The notes beneath the pieces were generated by a model. It ran no database searches. It was not told the DNA's origin and saw only the letters and a program-made list of their open reading frames with translations. Of a stretch of DNA of 64,000 bases, positions 1 through 8,233 are shown piece after piece. Location: the NCBI GenBank assembly GCA_963831535.1, contig CAWHQP010000008.1, forward strand, positions 186,001 to 250,000, read 5' to 3'. This DNA is from Bog-756 sp963831535 (GTDB lineage: Bacteria > Actinomycetota > Acidimicrobiia > Acidimicrobiales > RAAP-2). The position numbers and the translations under genes are program-made. Every line of letters begins with the position of its first letter. Position 1 is the stretch's first letter.

Positions 1-1
1 C

Positions 2-403
2 CGGGTGGGATTGGTGGGCGAGGAGCGCATGGAGGCGCTGCGTCAACGGTACGGTTCCCTGGACTACCGGACGGCCCAGGGCGTCATGAGGGCCGTCTTC
101 GTGAAGCTGTTGTCGGAACGGTATGCCGATCAGATGGCCGCCATCGACTGCCCGGTGGACCTGGTCTGGGGCGACACCGACACCGACGTGCCTCTCGAGG
201 TGGCCGAACGGGCCCTGCCCCTGTTTACGTCGGCGCGGCTCGTGACCCTCCCCGGCGTCGGCCATCTGACCCCCACCGAGGCGCCGGGGGCGCTCGCCGA
301 CGTCATACTCGGGCGGTCGGCGGCCGACGACGGATCCGGGTCGCCCGGGGATGGCTCGCCGTCCGGATCATACGGGGACCCGGAAGCAGGCGATCTCCGA
401 TGA
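2..403 (+). CDS. alpha/beta hydrolase, C-terminal part (5' end outside window)
   Basis: The frame is open from the first bases of the window, so only the C-terminal ~133 residues are present. The fragment has the end of an alpha/beta-hydrolase fold. A strand is followed by WGDTDTDVP, where an Asp fits the acid of the catalytic triad, and later comes GVGHLTP, where the His fits the catalytic histidine. The nucleophile elbow must lie upstream. The last ~30 residues are a Gly/Ser/Asp-rich disordered tail. The stop overlaps the start of the next gene as ATGA at 400-403, so the two are probably translationally coupled. The substrate cannot be told. Confidence 0.75.
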   Translation, partial: RVGLVGEERMEALRQRYGSLDYRTAQGVMRAVFVKLLSERYADQMAAIDCPVDLVWGDTDTDVPLEVAERALPLFTSARLVTLPGVGHLTPTEAPGALADVILGRSAADDGSGSPGDGSPSGSYGDPEAGDLR

Positions 404-2005
404 TGGCGCTGGTGGGCCCGGCCCGGCTGCATGACGGCGCGGCGTGGATCACCGTGGCCGCCTGTGCGCTGGCCTGCGTGCCCGCCGGGCTCCGGTGGCT
501 CCGGGTGGCCCAGCGGGAGCACTACCTGTCCGGTTCGGTGATCCGCTTCGCCGCCCGGTGGTGGCGGGTGAAGCCGTTGAACGCACCCCTCGCGGTGGTC
601 GTGGTGGCCGCCGCGGTGATCTCGGTGTGGTGGCCCCTGGTCGGTCTGGTGGCCGCCGCAGGCGTGGCCGTCGGACCCGTCGGACTCTCGCTCCGGGGCC
701 GGACCGCCGCACTGGCCTGGACCCGGCGTCTTCGGACCCTGGCCCTGGTCTGGGTCGTGCTCGAGATCGTGGTGGTGGCCATCGGGATCGGATCGGGCCC
801 GGCCGCCCCGCTCGCCGTCCTCGCCGCCCTGGCTGTTCCGCTCCTGGTCGACGTGGCCTGCCTGGTAACCGGCCCGGTCGAGCGACGCCTCGGTGCCCAC
901 TTCGTGGAGGAGGCCCGTGCGCGCCTGTCCCGGGTCGACCCCATCGTGGTGGCCGTCACCGGTTCGTACGGCAAGACCTCGACCAAGGGCCACATCGCCC
1001 ATCTCGTGGGCTCCACCCGGACGGTGGTGGCCACCCCGGCCAGTTTCAACAACCGGGCCGGCCTGGCCCGCGCCGTCAACGAGCACCTGGCCGACGGCAC
1101 CGAGGTGTTCGTGGCCGAGATGGGCACCTACGGCCCCGGTGAGATCGCCGACCTGTGCCGGTGGTGCCCGCCCGATGTGGCCGTGATCACCGCCATCGGG
1201 CCGGTCCATCTCGAGCGCTTCGGAACCGAGGAGCGGATCGTGGAGGCCAAGTCGGAGATCCTGGTCACCGCCACCGACGTGGTGCTCCCCGTCGACGATC
1301 CCCGCCTGGCTGCGGTGGCCGACCGGATGGAGGCCGAGGGCAAACGGGTCCTGCGGTGCTCGGCCTCCGACCCGACCGCCGACGTGTCCGTGGTGCGGCA
1401 CGACGAGTTCCATCCCGAGGTGTCCGTCGTGGCCGGCGGCGACGTGCTGGTCGAGCACCTGACGCTGCCGACCGGGGTGCAGCCCACCAACCTGGCCTGC
1501 GCGGTCGCTGTGGCCCTCGTACTCGGGGTGGACCCCGGGGTGCTCGGGGGTCGGATGGCCGACCTGGCTTCTGTTGACCACCGGCTCCAGGCGGTGCGCT
1601 CGGCGTCGGGGGTCACCATCTTGGACGATACGTACAACTCGAATCCGGCCGGCGCCGCCGAGGCCCTCGTGGCCCTGGGAGGCCCGGGGCCCGAGGCGCC
1701 GATGACGGCCGACGGGCGGGGTCGCCTGGTGGTGGTCACCCCGGGGATGGTCGAGCTCGGGTCCCGGCAGTTCGACGAGAACCGGCGGTTCGGCGCCGCC
1801 GTCGGCCGAGGTGGCCGATCATCTTCTCATCGTGGGCCGGACCAATCGGCGGGCCCTGCTGGCCGGTGTGGCGTCGGTGACCGAGTCACCGGCCCAGGTG
1901 CTGCTCGTGGACCGCCGCGACCGGGCGGTCGAATGGGTACGCCGGCATCTCGGCCCCGGTGATGCCGTCCTGTACGAGAACGATCTGCCGGACCACTACC
2001 CTTGA
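400..2005 (+). CDS. membrane-anchored MurF-like Mur ligase (one frameshift near 1800)
   Basis: Mur-ligase family enzyme, most like UDP-MurNAc-tripeptide:D-Ala-D-Ala ligase. The first ~155 residues hold about four hydrophobic segments instead of the usual soluble UDP-binding domain of MurF. The ATP-binding central domain follows, with P-loop VTGSYGKTSTK near residue 184 and then SFNNRAGLARAVNEHL. The C-terminal ligase domain has DDTYNSNPAGAAEAL. The frame from 400 runs out of homology near 1800. The family C-terminus (ADHLLIVGRTNRRALL to the stop at 2005) continues in another frame, so I join the two with a single-base shift near 1800. The ddl gene 94 bases downstream makes the D-Ala-D-Ala that MurF uses, which supports a cell-wall role. 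A membrane Mur ligase for another conjugate is the alternative. Confidence 0.8.
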
Positions 2006-2098
2006 CGGATTGAGCTGCCGGCCGGGTCCTAGGGCCGTGCGGACGGCGGCTCCACCTGCCCAGCCGAATACCCCGCCGATCGGAGGAGTCCCCCCACC

Positions 2099-3232
2099 GT
2101 GCCCGACGTCGCCGTCATCTTCGGAGGACCCTCTCCCGAACACGATGTGAGCGTGCTCACCGGACTGCAGGCCGCACGTGGCCTGGCCTCCGCCCCCCCC
2201 GGCGCTGTCGGCTCCGCAGGAACCTCGGTGCGGGCCATCTTCTGGTCGAAGACCGGGGACTGGTATGAGGTCGACCCCACGCTCGAGGCCGAGGCCTTTC
2301 TCGAAGGCGTGCCCCGCGGGGCCACCCGCCTCCAGCTGCTGGCCCATCCCGACGGCGGATTCGCCGAGCCGGCCGGCCGGCTGGGCAAGGCACGGGGGCT
2401 CGACATCGATGCCGCCCTGGTGTGCTGCCACGGGGGACCGGGCGAGGACGGGACGCTCCAGGCCGCCTTGGACCTGGCCGGAATCCGGTACTCGGGCCCC
2501 ACGGTTGCGGGGGCCGCGCTCGGCATGGACAAACTGGCCTTCGGGGCGGTGGTCGCCGCGGCCGGACTACCCACCCTGCCCCGGCTGCTGCTGGCTCCCG
2601 ACAGCGAGCCCCCGTCATTCGCCGGGCCCTACATCGTCAAGCCCCGGTTCGGGGGCTCCTCCATCGGTATCGACGTGGTCGAGGACTTCGCCACGGCCCG
2701 GGCCCGCCTCCAGGCCAATCCCCATCTGCGCTTCGGGGCGGTGCTCGAACCGTTCCGGCCCGATCTCACCGACCTGCAGGTGGCCGTGCGGAGCTGGCCC
2801 GGTCTCCAGCTCTCGGCCATCGAGCGGCCCATCCGGGCCACCGGCACGGCCGACATCCTCGACTACCGGGACAAATACGTGGCCGGAGAGGGGATGGCCG
2901 GCGCACTGCGGGAGTTGCCCGCCGCCATCAAGCCGGAGCTCGAGACGTCGCTGCGGGTCGCCGCCGGGACGATCGCCGCGCTGGCCGACCTCCGAGGCGT
3001 GGCCAGGATCGACTTCCTGTCCGACGGAACACAGTTCGTCGTCAATGAGATCAATACCGTCCCCGGCTCGCTGGCCCGCTACCTGTGGGTGGACCCGCAG
3101 CTGCCGTTCACCACGCTGCTCGGTGACCTGCTGGAGGAGGCCCGACGCAGCCCCACCCACGCTTACTCGGCCGCCGGCGCCGACGGGACGGTGCTGCGGT
3201 CCGCCGGATCGATCGCCGGCAAGTTGGGCTGA
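2099..3232 (+). CDS. ddl: D-alanine--D-alanine ligase
   Basis: Joins two D-alanines with ATP to give the dipeptide used in peptidoglycan precursors; cytoplasmic. 377 residues, normal for the family. The N-terminus carries the Ddl signature VIFGGPSPEHDVSVLTG. The ATP-grasp domain follows, with YIVKPRFGGSSIGIDVV for nucleotide binding and a C-terminal metal site region (RIDFLSDGTQFVVNEINTVPG), where the Asp and the Glu-x-Asn bind Mg. I chose the GTG start because GGAGGA lies about 11 bases upstream and the family N-terminus begins directly after it. It sits right after the MurF-like gene. Confidence 0.93.
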   Translation: MPDVAVIFGGPSPEHDVSVLTGLQAARGLASAPPGAVGSAGTSVRAIFWSKTGDWYEVDPTLEAEAFLEGVPRGATRLQLLAHPDGGFAEPAGRLGKARGLDIDAALVCCHGGPGEDGTLQAALDLAGIRYSGPTVAGAALGMDKLAFGAVVAAAGLPTLPRLLLAPDSEPPSFAGPYIVKPRFGGSSIGIDVVEDFATARARLQANPHLRFGAVLEPFRPDLTDLQVAVRSWPGLQLSAIERPIRATGTADILDYRDKYVAGEGMAGALRELPAAIKPELETSLRVAAGTIAALADLRGVARIDFLSDGTQFVVNEINTVPGSLARYLWVDPQLPFTTLLGDLLEEARRSPTHAYSAAGADGTVLRSAGSIAGKLG

Positions 3233-3237
3233 GGCGT

Positions 3238-3744
3238 TTGGCCGTCCACCGGCTCCAGCTCCTGGCGGACGAGGAGGTCCTGGTCGACATCAGGCCGCAC
3301 TGGTCGTACCTGTCGGGCCCGCTGGTGGTGGCGGCCGTGACCATCGGCGTCGGTGTGGCACTCGATGTCGGCTACCCCCACACATCGGTGGCGCTCCACT
3401 GGGTCGAAGGTCTGGTCGTGGCCGTCCCGTGCCTGTGGCTGGCGGCGCGCACGGCCCGGTGGTGGACGAGCAGCCTCATCCTGACCTCCGTCCGTCTGGT
3501 CGAGCTGTGGGGGGTGGCCTCCACTCGCCACGCCGAGACGCCACTGGATGCCATCGTGTCGGTCACGGCGGTGCAGTCCCTCGGACGGCGGATCCTCGGC
3601 ACCGGGCGTCTCGAACTCGAGATCCGGGGTGAGCGGCGGGTGAGGAGCATCGACGACGTGCGCAAACCGGTGATCCTCCAGCGAGTGATCACCCGCCGGT
3701 TGCGGCCGTACTCCGAGGATCGCGACGACATCGGTTATCGCTGA
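3238..3744 (+). CDS. membrane protein with bacterial PH domain
   Basis: 168 residues starting TTG five bases after the ddl stop, so probably co-transcribed with it. Two hydrophobic segments near residues 26-45 and 55-72 are followed by a soluble part of the YdbS/bacterial-PH type: a beta-rich stretch from LTSVRLVELWGVASTRHAETPLDAIVSV to LGTGRLELEIRGERR, read in pieces. Proteins of this class sit in the membrane with a PH-like domain in the cytoplasm; their function is mostly unknown. The TTG start is the earliest in-frame choice and is not firm. Confidence 0.7.
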   Translation: MAVHRLQLLADEEVLVDIRPHWSYLSGPLVVAAVTIGVGVALDVGYPHTSVALHWVEGLVVAVPCLWLAARTARWWTSSLILTSVRLVELWGVASTRHAETPLDAIVSVTAVQSLGRRILGTGRLELEIRGERRVRSIDDVRKPVILQRVITRRLRPYSEDRDDIGYR

Positions 3745-3804
3745 TCCCCGGTCTGCCGCGGCGGGGTTCCCGCTGGGGACCGGATCGGCCACCCGCCGGG
3801 GTCC

Positions 3805-4857
3805 TCAGGTCGCCAGCGTCCCGTCCGACGCGGCCACCCGCCAGGCCGGTGTGGGCCAGGTCCGGGTGTCGAGAGCGCCGGGCCGGGTCAGTGCCACTAC
3901 ACACCCCCCGAACCCGGCTCCTGTCATCCGGGCCCCCAGCACTCCTGGACGCGACCCGAGGTCCGCTACCAGGTGGTCCACCACCGGAGTGGAGACGGCG
4001 AAGTCGTCGGCCAGACTGCGGTGGCCGGCGGTGAGCAGGGCACCCGCCCCGACCAGGTCGTCGGCGGCCAGGGCCACCGCCGTGTCCCGCACCCTGGCGC
4101 ACTCGGTGACCACGTGGCGGGCCCGACGGCGGAGCACCGGATCGCGGAGGGTGGCCAGGTCGTGCTGGTCGCAACGACCCAGGGGTCCGACCACGTCCGC
4201 AGCGGACCGGCACTCGGCCACCCGGTCGGCGTAGGCGGAGCTCGACAGGGTGCGCCGTTGCCCGCTGTCGACCACCACGAACTCGGCGTCCTCGGGAAGG
4301 GGGATGTGCCTGGTCGTGAGGGTGTCGAAGTCGATGAGCATGGCGTGACCGGCACGACCCCCGGCGCACACCAGTGGGTCCATCAGGCCGACCGGGACGC
4401 CGATGCGGTGCTCAGCCTCCTGGCACAGGACGGCAAGGCTCTCCGCGGTGGTCCCCGCGACGCTCCCGAGGCCGAAGACCGAGGCGAGAGCGACGGCGAG
4501 GGCGGCACTCGAGGACAGACCGGAGCCCACGGGAAGGGTCGAGGTGATGGTCAGGGTGCCGCCCGACCGGTTCCGGGCCACGGTGGCCACGGCCGCCACC
4601 AGCCGCGCCCAGGCCGGCTCCACCCCTGCCGGATCGGCATCGAGGGGGATGACGGCCCGATCCGGAAAGGACGACGAGGTGGCCACCAGGGTCGAATCGT
4701 CGGTGGGGGTGAACGTCACGGTGACGCCGAGTCCGATGGCCATGGGCAGGGCCACCCCTCCGTTGTAGTCGGTGTGATCCCCGATCAGGTTGACGCGCCC
4801 TGGTCCCACTGCATGTCGGGCTCTGGACAACGGGCTCTCCTCTGTGTCGACTGCCAC
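3805..4857 (-). CDS. galK: galactokinase
   Basis: Phosphorylates galactose to galactose 1-phosphate in the Leloir pathway. The 350 residues hold the three GHMP-kinase motifs in order: the galactokinase signature GRVNLIGDHTDYNGG near the N-terminus, the ATP loop PVGSGLSSSAALAVAL, and the C-terminal GARMTGAGFGGCVVAL. I place the start at the GTG at 4857 (protein begins VAVDTEESPLSRA). The open frame continues upstream to 4914, but that extension is made of a 14-bp tandem repeat, which is unlikely to be coding. No galT or galE is next to it; a sugar porter is encoded at 26 kb. It is divergent from the racemase gene at 5077. Confidence 0.9.
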   Translation of the reverse strand: MAVDTEESPLSRARHAVGPGRVNLIGDHTDYNGGVALPMAIGLGVTVTFTPTDDSTLVATSSSFPDRAVIPLDADPAGVEPAWARLVAAVATVARNRSGGTLTITSTLPVGSGLSSSAALAVALASVFGLGSVAGTTAESLAVLCQEAEHRIGVPVGLMDPLVCAGGRAGHAMLIDFDTLTTRHIPLPEDAEFVVVDSGQRRTLSSSAYADRVAECRSAADVVGPLGRCDQHDLATLRDPVLRRRARHVVTECARVRDTAVALAADDLVGAGALLTAGHRSLADDFAVSTPVVDHLVADLGSRPGVLGARMTGAGFGGCVVALTRPGALDTRTWPTPAWRVAASDGTLAT

Positions 4858-4864
4858 CCGGCCA

Positions 4865-4920
4865 CCCAGTGCCAGCCGCCCAGTGCCAGCCGCCCAGTGC
4901 CGGCCGCCCAGCACCGGCCG
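4865..4920. repeat. 14-bp tandem repeat, four copies, upstream of galK
   Basis: Unit CCCAGTGCCAGCCG begins at 4865, 4879, 4893 and 4907. The first two copies are identical and the later ones carry a few substitutions. The array lies 7 bases upstream of the proposed galK start, in the divergent galK/racemase interval (4858-5076). A period of 14 does not keep a reading frame, which argues that it is not coding. It could affect galK promoter spacing or transcript structure. Confidence 0.85.
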
Positions 4921-5076
4921 TGTGAGGGCTGGCCGCTCGCTCCTGGATTCCGGCCCGTGGAGCCGGTCCCGCAGGTCAGGCTACCTCCGGACAGCCGGCG
5001 CATTTGACCCCCGCAGGCTCCTGGGCCAGCATCCGCCCATGACAATCTCCGCAACTTCCGGACGGGACACCAGGCG

Positions 5077-6222
5077 GTGAGCGGCCCCCTCGACGGTGTC
5101 CGCATCATCGAGCTGGCCGGTCTTGGCCCCGCCCCCTTCGCCGGCATGATGTTGGCCGATGCCGGGGCCGACATCATCCGCATCGACCGGTCGGAGCGTG
5201 CAACCTACCCGCCCAACTCCGAGCCCCACGTCGACCTGATGAACCGGGGCCGGCGATCAGTGGCCGTCGACCTCAAACACCCCGACGGCGTGGGCCTCGT
5301 CCTCCGCCTGGTCGAGCAGGCTGACGGCCTGATGGAGGGGTTCCGGCCCGGTGTGGCCGAACGGCTGGGTATCGGACCCGACGTCTGTCTGGCCCGCAAT
5401 CCCAGGTTGGTCTACGGCCGCATGACCGGATGGGGCCAAGAGGGTCCCATGGCCGCGGCTGCCGGGCACGACATCGACTACATCGCCCTGGCCGGGGCCC
5501 TCGAGCCCATGGCCCGTGCCGGCGAGCGGCCCTTCCCGCCGCTGAACCTGGTGGGGGATTTCGGTGGGGGCGGCATGATGCTGGCATTCGGGATGTGTGC
5601 GGCCATCATCAGCGCCCGTCAGACCGGAAGCGGACAGGTGGTGGACGCGGCCATGGTGGACGGCGCCGCCGCGCTGATGACCATGACCTACACCCTCAGA
5701 TCCTCCGGCATCTGGAAGGAGGAGCGGGGCACCAACCTCTTGGACACCGGCGCCCACTTCTACGAGGTGTACGAGACCTCCGACGGCGGATTCATGGCCG
5801 TCGGGGCCATCGAGCCCCAGTTCTACGCTGAGCTGTTGGATGGCCTGGAGCTCGACGGTGAGGACCTTCCCGACCAGATGGACCGGGAGGCGTGGCCGCA
5901 GATGAAAGAGCGGTTCGTCGCCCTGTTCGCCACCAGGACCCGGGACGAATGGCAAGCCGTCTTCGAAGGAACCGATGCCTGTGTGGCTCCGGTGCTGTCC
6001 CCATGGGAGGCGCCGTCGCATCCCCACCTCCGGGCCCGGGGGACCTTCACCGAGGTGGCCGGCGTCGTGCAGCCATCCCCCGCCCCCCGCTTCGGTGGCA
6101 CCCCGGGCTCCATCCGGCATCCACCGCCCAACCCCGGCCAGCACGGGGACGAGGCGCTCGGTGACTGGGGCCTCTCCTCCGAGGAGGTGGCCGAACTGCG
6201 GTCGGCCAAGGCCATCCGGTAG
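5077..6222 (+). CDS. mcr: alpha-methylacyl-CoA racemase (family III CoA-transferase fold)
   Basis: Interconverts (2R)- and (2S)-methylacyl-CoA so that branched chains can enter beta-oxidation. 381 residues of the CaiB/BaiF fold: N-terminal DGVRIIELAGLGPAPFAGMM, then NRGRRSVAVDLKHPDG. The residues that define the racemase branch are visible: GHDIDYIALAG carries the His and NLVGDFGGGGMM the Asp that correspond to His126 and Asp156 of the mycobacterial MCR enzyme. This separates it from formyl- or carnitine-CoA transferases. GTG start at 5077, divergent from galK. It fits the acyl-CoA dehydrogenase, crotonase and P450 genes elsewhere in the window as part of lipid or sterol side-chain catabolism (inference). 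Confidence 0.87.
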   Translation: MSGPLDGVRIIELAGLGPAPFAGMMLADAGADIIRIDRSERATYPPNSEPHVDLMNRGRRSVAVDLKHPDGVGLVLRLVEQADGLMEGFRPGVAERLGIGPDVCLARNPRLVYGRMTGWGQEGPMAAAAGHDIDYIALAGALEPMARAGERPFPPLNLVGDFGGGGMMLAFGMCAAIISARQTGSGQVVDAAMVDGAAALMTMTYTLRSSGIWKEERGTNLLDTGAHFYEVYETSDGGFMAVGAIEPQFYAELLDGLELDGEDLPDQMDREAWPQMKERFVALFATRTRDEWQAVFEGTDACVAPVLSPWEAPSHPHLRARGTFTEVAGVVQPSPAPRFGGTPGSIRHPPPNPGQHGDEALGDWGLSSEEVAELRSAKAIR

Positions 6223-6248
6223 CCCGCGACACCGACCCCGGGACGTCG

Positions 6249-6485
6249 CTACAGATTGACGACCGGGCAGGTCACCGTCCTGGTAATGCCCTCGATCAGC
6301 TGGATGGCCTCGACCACCATCCGACCGAGTTCGTCGACGGTCTCGGCCTCGGTCCGCACGATCACGTCATAGGGGCCGGTGACACCCTCGGCGGCCAGGA
6401 CGCCATCGAGGGCCGACACGGTGCGGGCCACGGTGGCGGCCTTTCCGACCTCGGTCTGGATCAACACGTAGGCGTTCACCGGCAT
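6249..6485 (-). CDS. stand-alone Lrp/AsnC-type ligand-binding (RAM) domain protein
   Basis: 78 residues from MPVNAYVLIQTEVGKAA to the stop, which is just the effector/oligomerisation domain of Lrp/AsnC regulators (beta-alpha-beta-beta-alpha-beta, ending TRTVTCPVV). There is no DNA-binding helix-turn-helix, and the short length is normal for single-domain members of this class. I chose the ATG at 6485 because the family begins there; the longer open frame upstream has no homology. These proteins may bind amino acids or modulate full-length Lrp partners. Convergent with the racemase gene. Confidence 0.82.
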   Translation of the reverse strand: MPVNAYVLIQTEVGKAATVARTVSALDGVLAAEGVTGPYDVIVRTEAETVDELGRMVVEAIQLIEGITRTVTCPVVNL

Positions 6486-6623
6486 GCGGTTCCTCCCGGA
6501 CTGTGGGCAGGTGGCGGACCTGGAGATCGTACCGCCGCCTGAGTCGGCCCCATCCCGGCCGACCGGGCCCCGGCGACGGGACGGTGTGCCGTACCCGCGG
6601 CCCGTGCCGCCTACCATGCCGTT

Positions 6624-8212
6624 GTGGGTGTTCGCGAGCGCAGCGACCGGTTCAAGCGCTTGGCTCGGTCGGCCATCACCGATCTGTTCGACCAGCGGCG
6701 GCCCTTCGGCCGCCTGGCCCTGACCCATGTGCTGATGACGGCGGGGGACACCATGTTCGCCGTCTCGCTCGCCGGTTCGCTGTTCTTTTCCATCTCGCCC
6801 ACCGCAGCCAAGGACAAGGTGCTGCTGTACCTGCTCTTGACCATGGGCCCCTTCGCCGTGGTGGCACCGGCCCTCGGACCCTTGATCGACCGCAGCCGGG
6901 GGGCACGACGGGCCATGGTGGTGGCCTCGGCCGTCGGGAGGGCGGCGCTGTGCCCGTTCCTGGCCCGTGACATCCACTCGCTGCTGCTGTTCCCCGAGGC
7001 ATTCGCCATGCTCGTGCTGTCCAAGGTGTACCTGGTGACCAAGGGGGCCCTCGTCCCCGAGATGGCCGCCCTCGGCATGTTGGACGAAGCCACCGTGAGT
7101 TCGGGCGACGGCGGCGTGATCCCAGCCGATGCCGGCTCCGCGGTCACCGACCCTGCTGCGAGTGGGGGGACTGGTCGGACCTGTCCACGACGGTCCCGGC
7201 GGCCCGGGGGCCCGATCGCACCCCTCCTTACGGAACGCCGTTGATCCGCGTCGAGGATCCCGGCACCGGTCGCCAGACCGTCGAACCTGATCTGGCCACC
7301 CTGAACGCCCGCTTGGGCCTGCTGGCCTCCCTGGCCGGCTTCGTCTTCGCCGTGCCCGCCGTGCTCATCCTGAAGCTCGGTGGCGCCTCCAGCGTGATCT
7401 GGGTGAGCATCGCCGTGTTCGCCGGTGCCGCCGTGGCCGGGGCCCGTCTCCCGGTCCCCCGCCGCCTGGCGCAGAAGCTGGCGGCACGGCGGGTGCGGGG
7501 ACGTGCCCCCTACGACGACGGCCTCGACGCCGCCCTCACCCCCGCCTCGGTCACCGACATCCAGATGGCCCCGGATTTCGACCCGGAGTGGGCCGGCGAC
7601 GAGGAGGACCTGGCCGCGTTCCGGCCCATCGCCGACACCGAGGTCATCCTCGCCCTGATGCCCATGTCGGTGTTGAAGGCCCTCGTCGGCTTCACCACCT
7701 TCCTGTTCGCCTTCGGACTGCGTCGCTCGGGGGCGGCGACCTGGTGGTTCGGCTTCGTCCTGGGTGGACTCACCGCCGGGGCTCTCATCGGGGTCCTGCT
7801 GGTGGCGAGGATCCGACGGTTCCTCAGCGAGCAGCAGATGCTGACGGGATCGCTGGTGTTGGTGGTGGCGGTGACCCTCGCCGGCGCCTTCTACTCGGTG
7901 CGATGGTTCTGGGCGGTCATCGCCCTGGTGGTGGGGCTGGCCAGCGCGGTGGCCAAGCCATCCTTCGACGCCCTGGTCCAGCGCCATGTCCGCGAATCCA
8001 ACCAGGGCCGGGCGTTCGCCCGGTTCGAGACCCGGTTCCAGCTCATGTGGGTAGTGGGCTCGTTCGTGCCCGTGGTGCTGTCCCTGCCCGTGGCGGCCGG
8101 CAGCCTGGTCATGGCTGTCGTCGCCGGGGTGGGGGCGCTCTCCTACATGAGTTCCCGTCGGGCCCTCCAGGGCGCCCAGGGGGCGAACCGGAGCATCCGG
8201 CCCGCTACCTGA
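6624..8212 (+). CDS. MFS transporter (one frameshift at a G-run near 7166)
   Basis: Membrane transporter of the major facilitator superfamily, substrate unknown. The first part (from GTG 6624) has several membrane segments, for example LLYLLLTMGPFAVVAPALG. A second open frame from about 7170 to 8212 continues with more, for example LGLLASLAGFVFAVPAV. They are in different frames. The switch fits loss of one G in the run of six at 7164-7169: reading on in the other frame gives a plausible linker, then DLATLNARLGLLA. Together about 529 residues with ~10-12 membrane segments. A loop near the middle is long and acidic (DPEWAGDEEDLAAFRP). Confidence 0.75.
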
Positions 8213-8233
8213 TCGGTGAGCCGAACACGGGCC

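Noticed and set aside
130..1581. 483-codon open frame on the minus strand opposite the hydrolase and MurF-like genes
   Set aside because: It is Gly/His/Arg-rich with no domain, and lies opposite clearly homologous genes; typical antisense open frame in high-GC DNA.
4865..4920. CRISPR-like array
   Set aside because: Copies are contiguous with no spacers and only 14 bp long.
4785..5183. Open frames through the 14-bp repeat extending galK or making a separate protein
   Set aside because: The period of 14 does not keep a reading frame and the translations have no homology; the galK family start is at 4857.
6611..7987. 458-codon minus-strand frame opposite the MFS gene
   Set aside because: Opposite a clear transporter; composition is shadow-like (His/Gly/Gln-rich).
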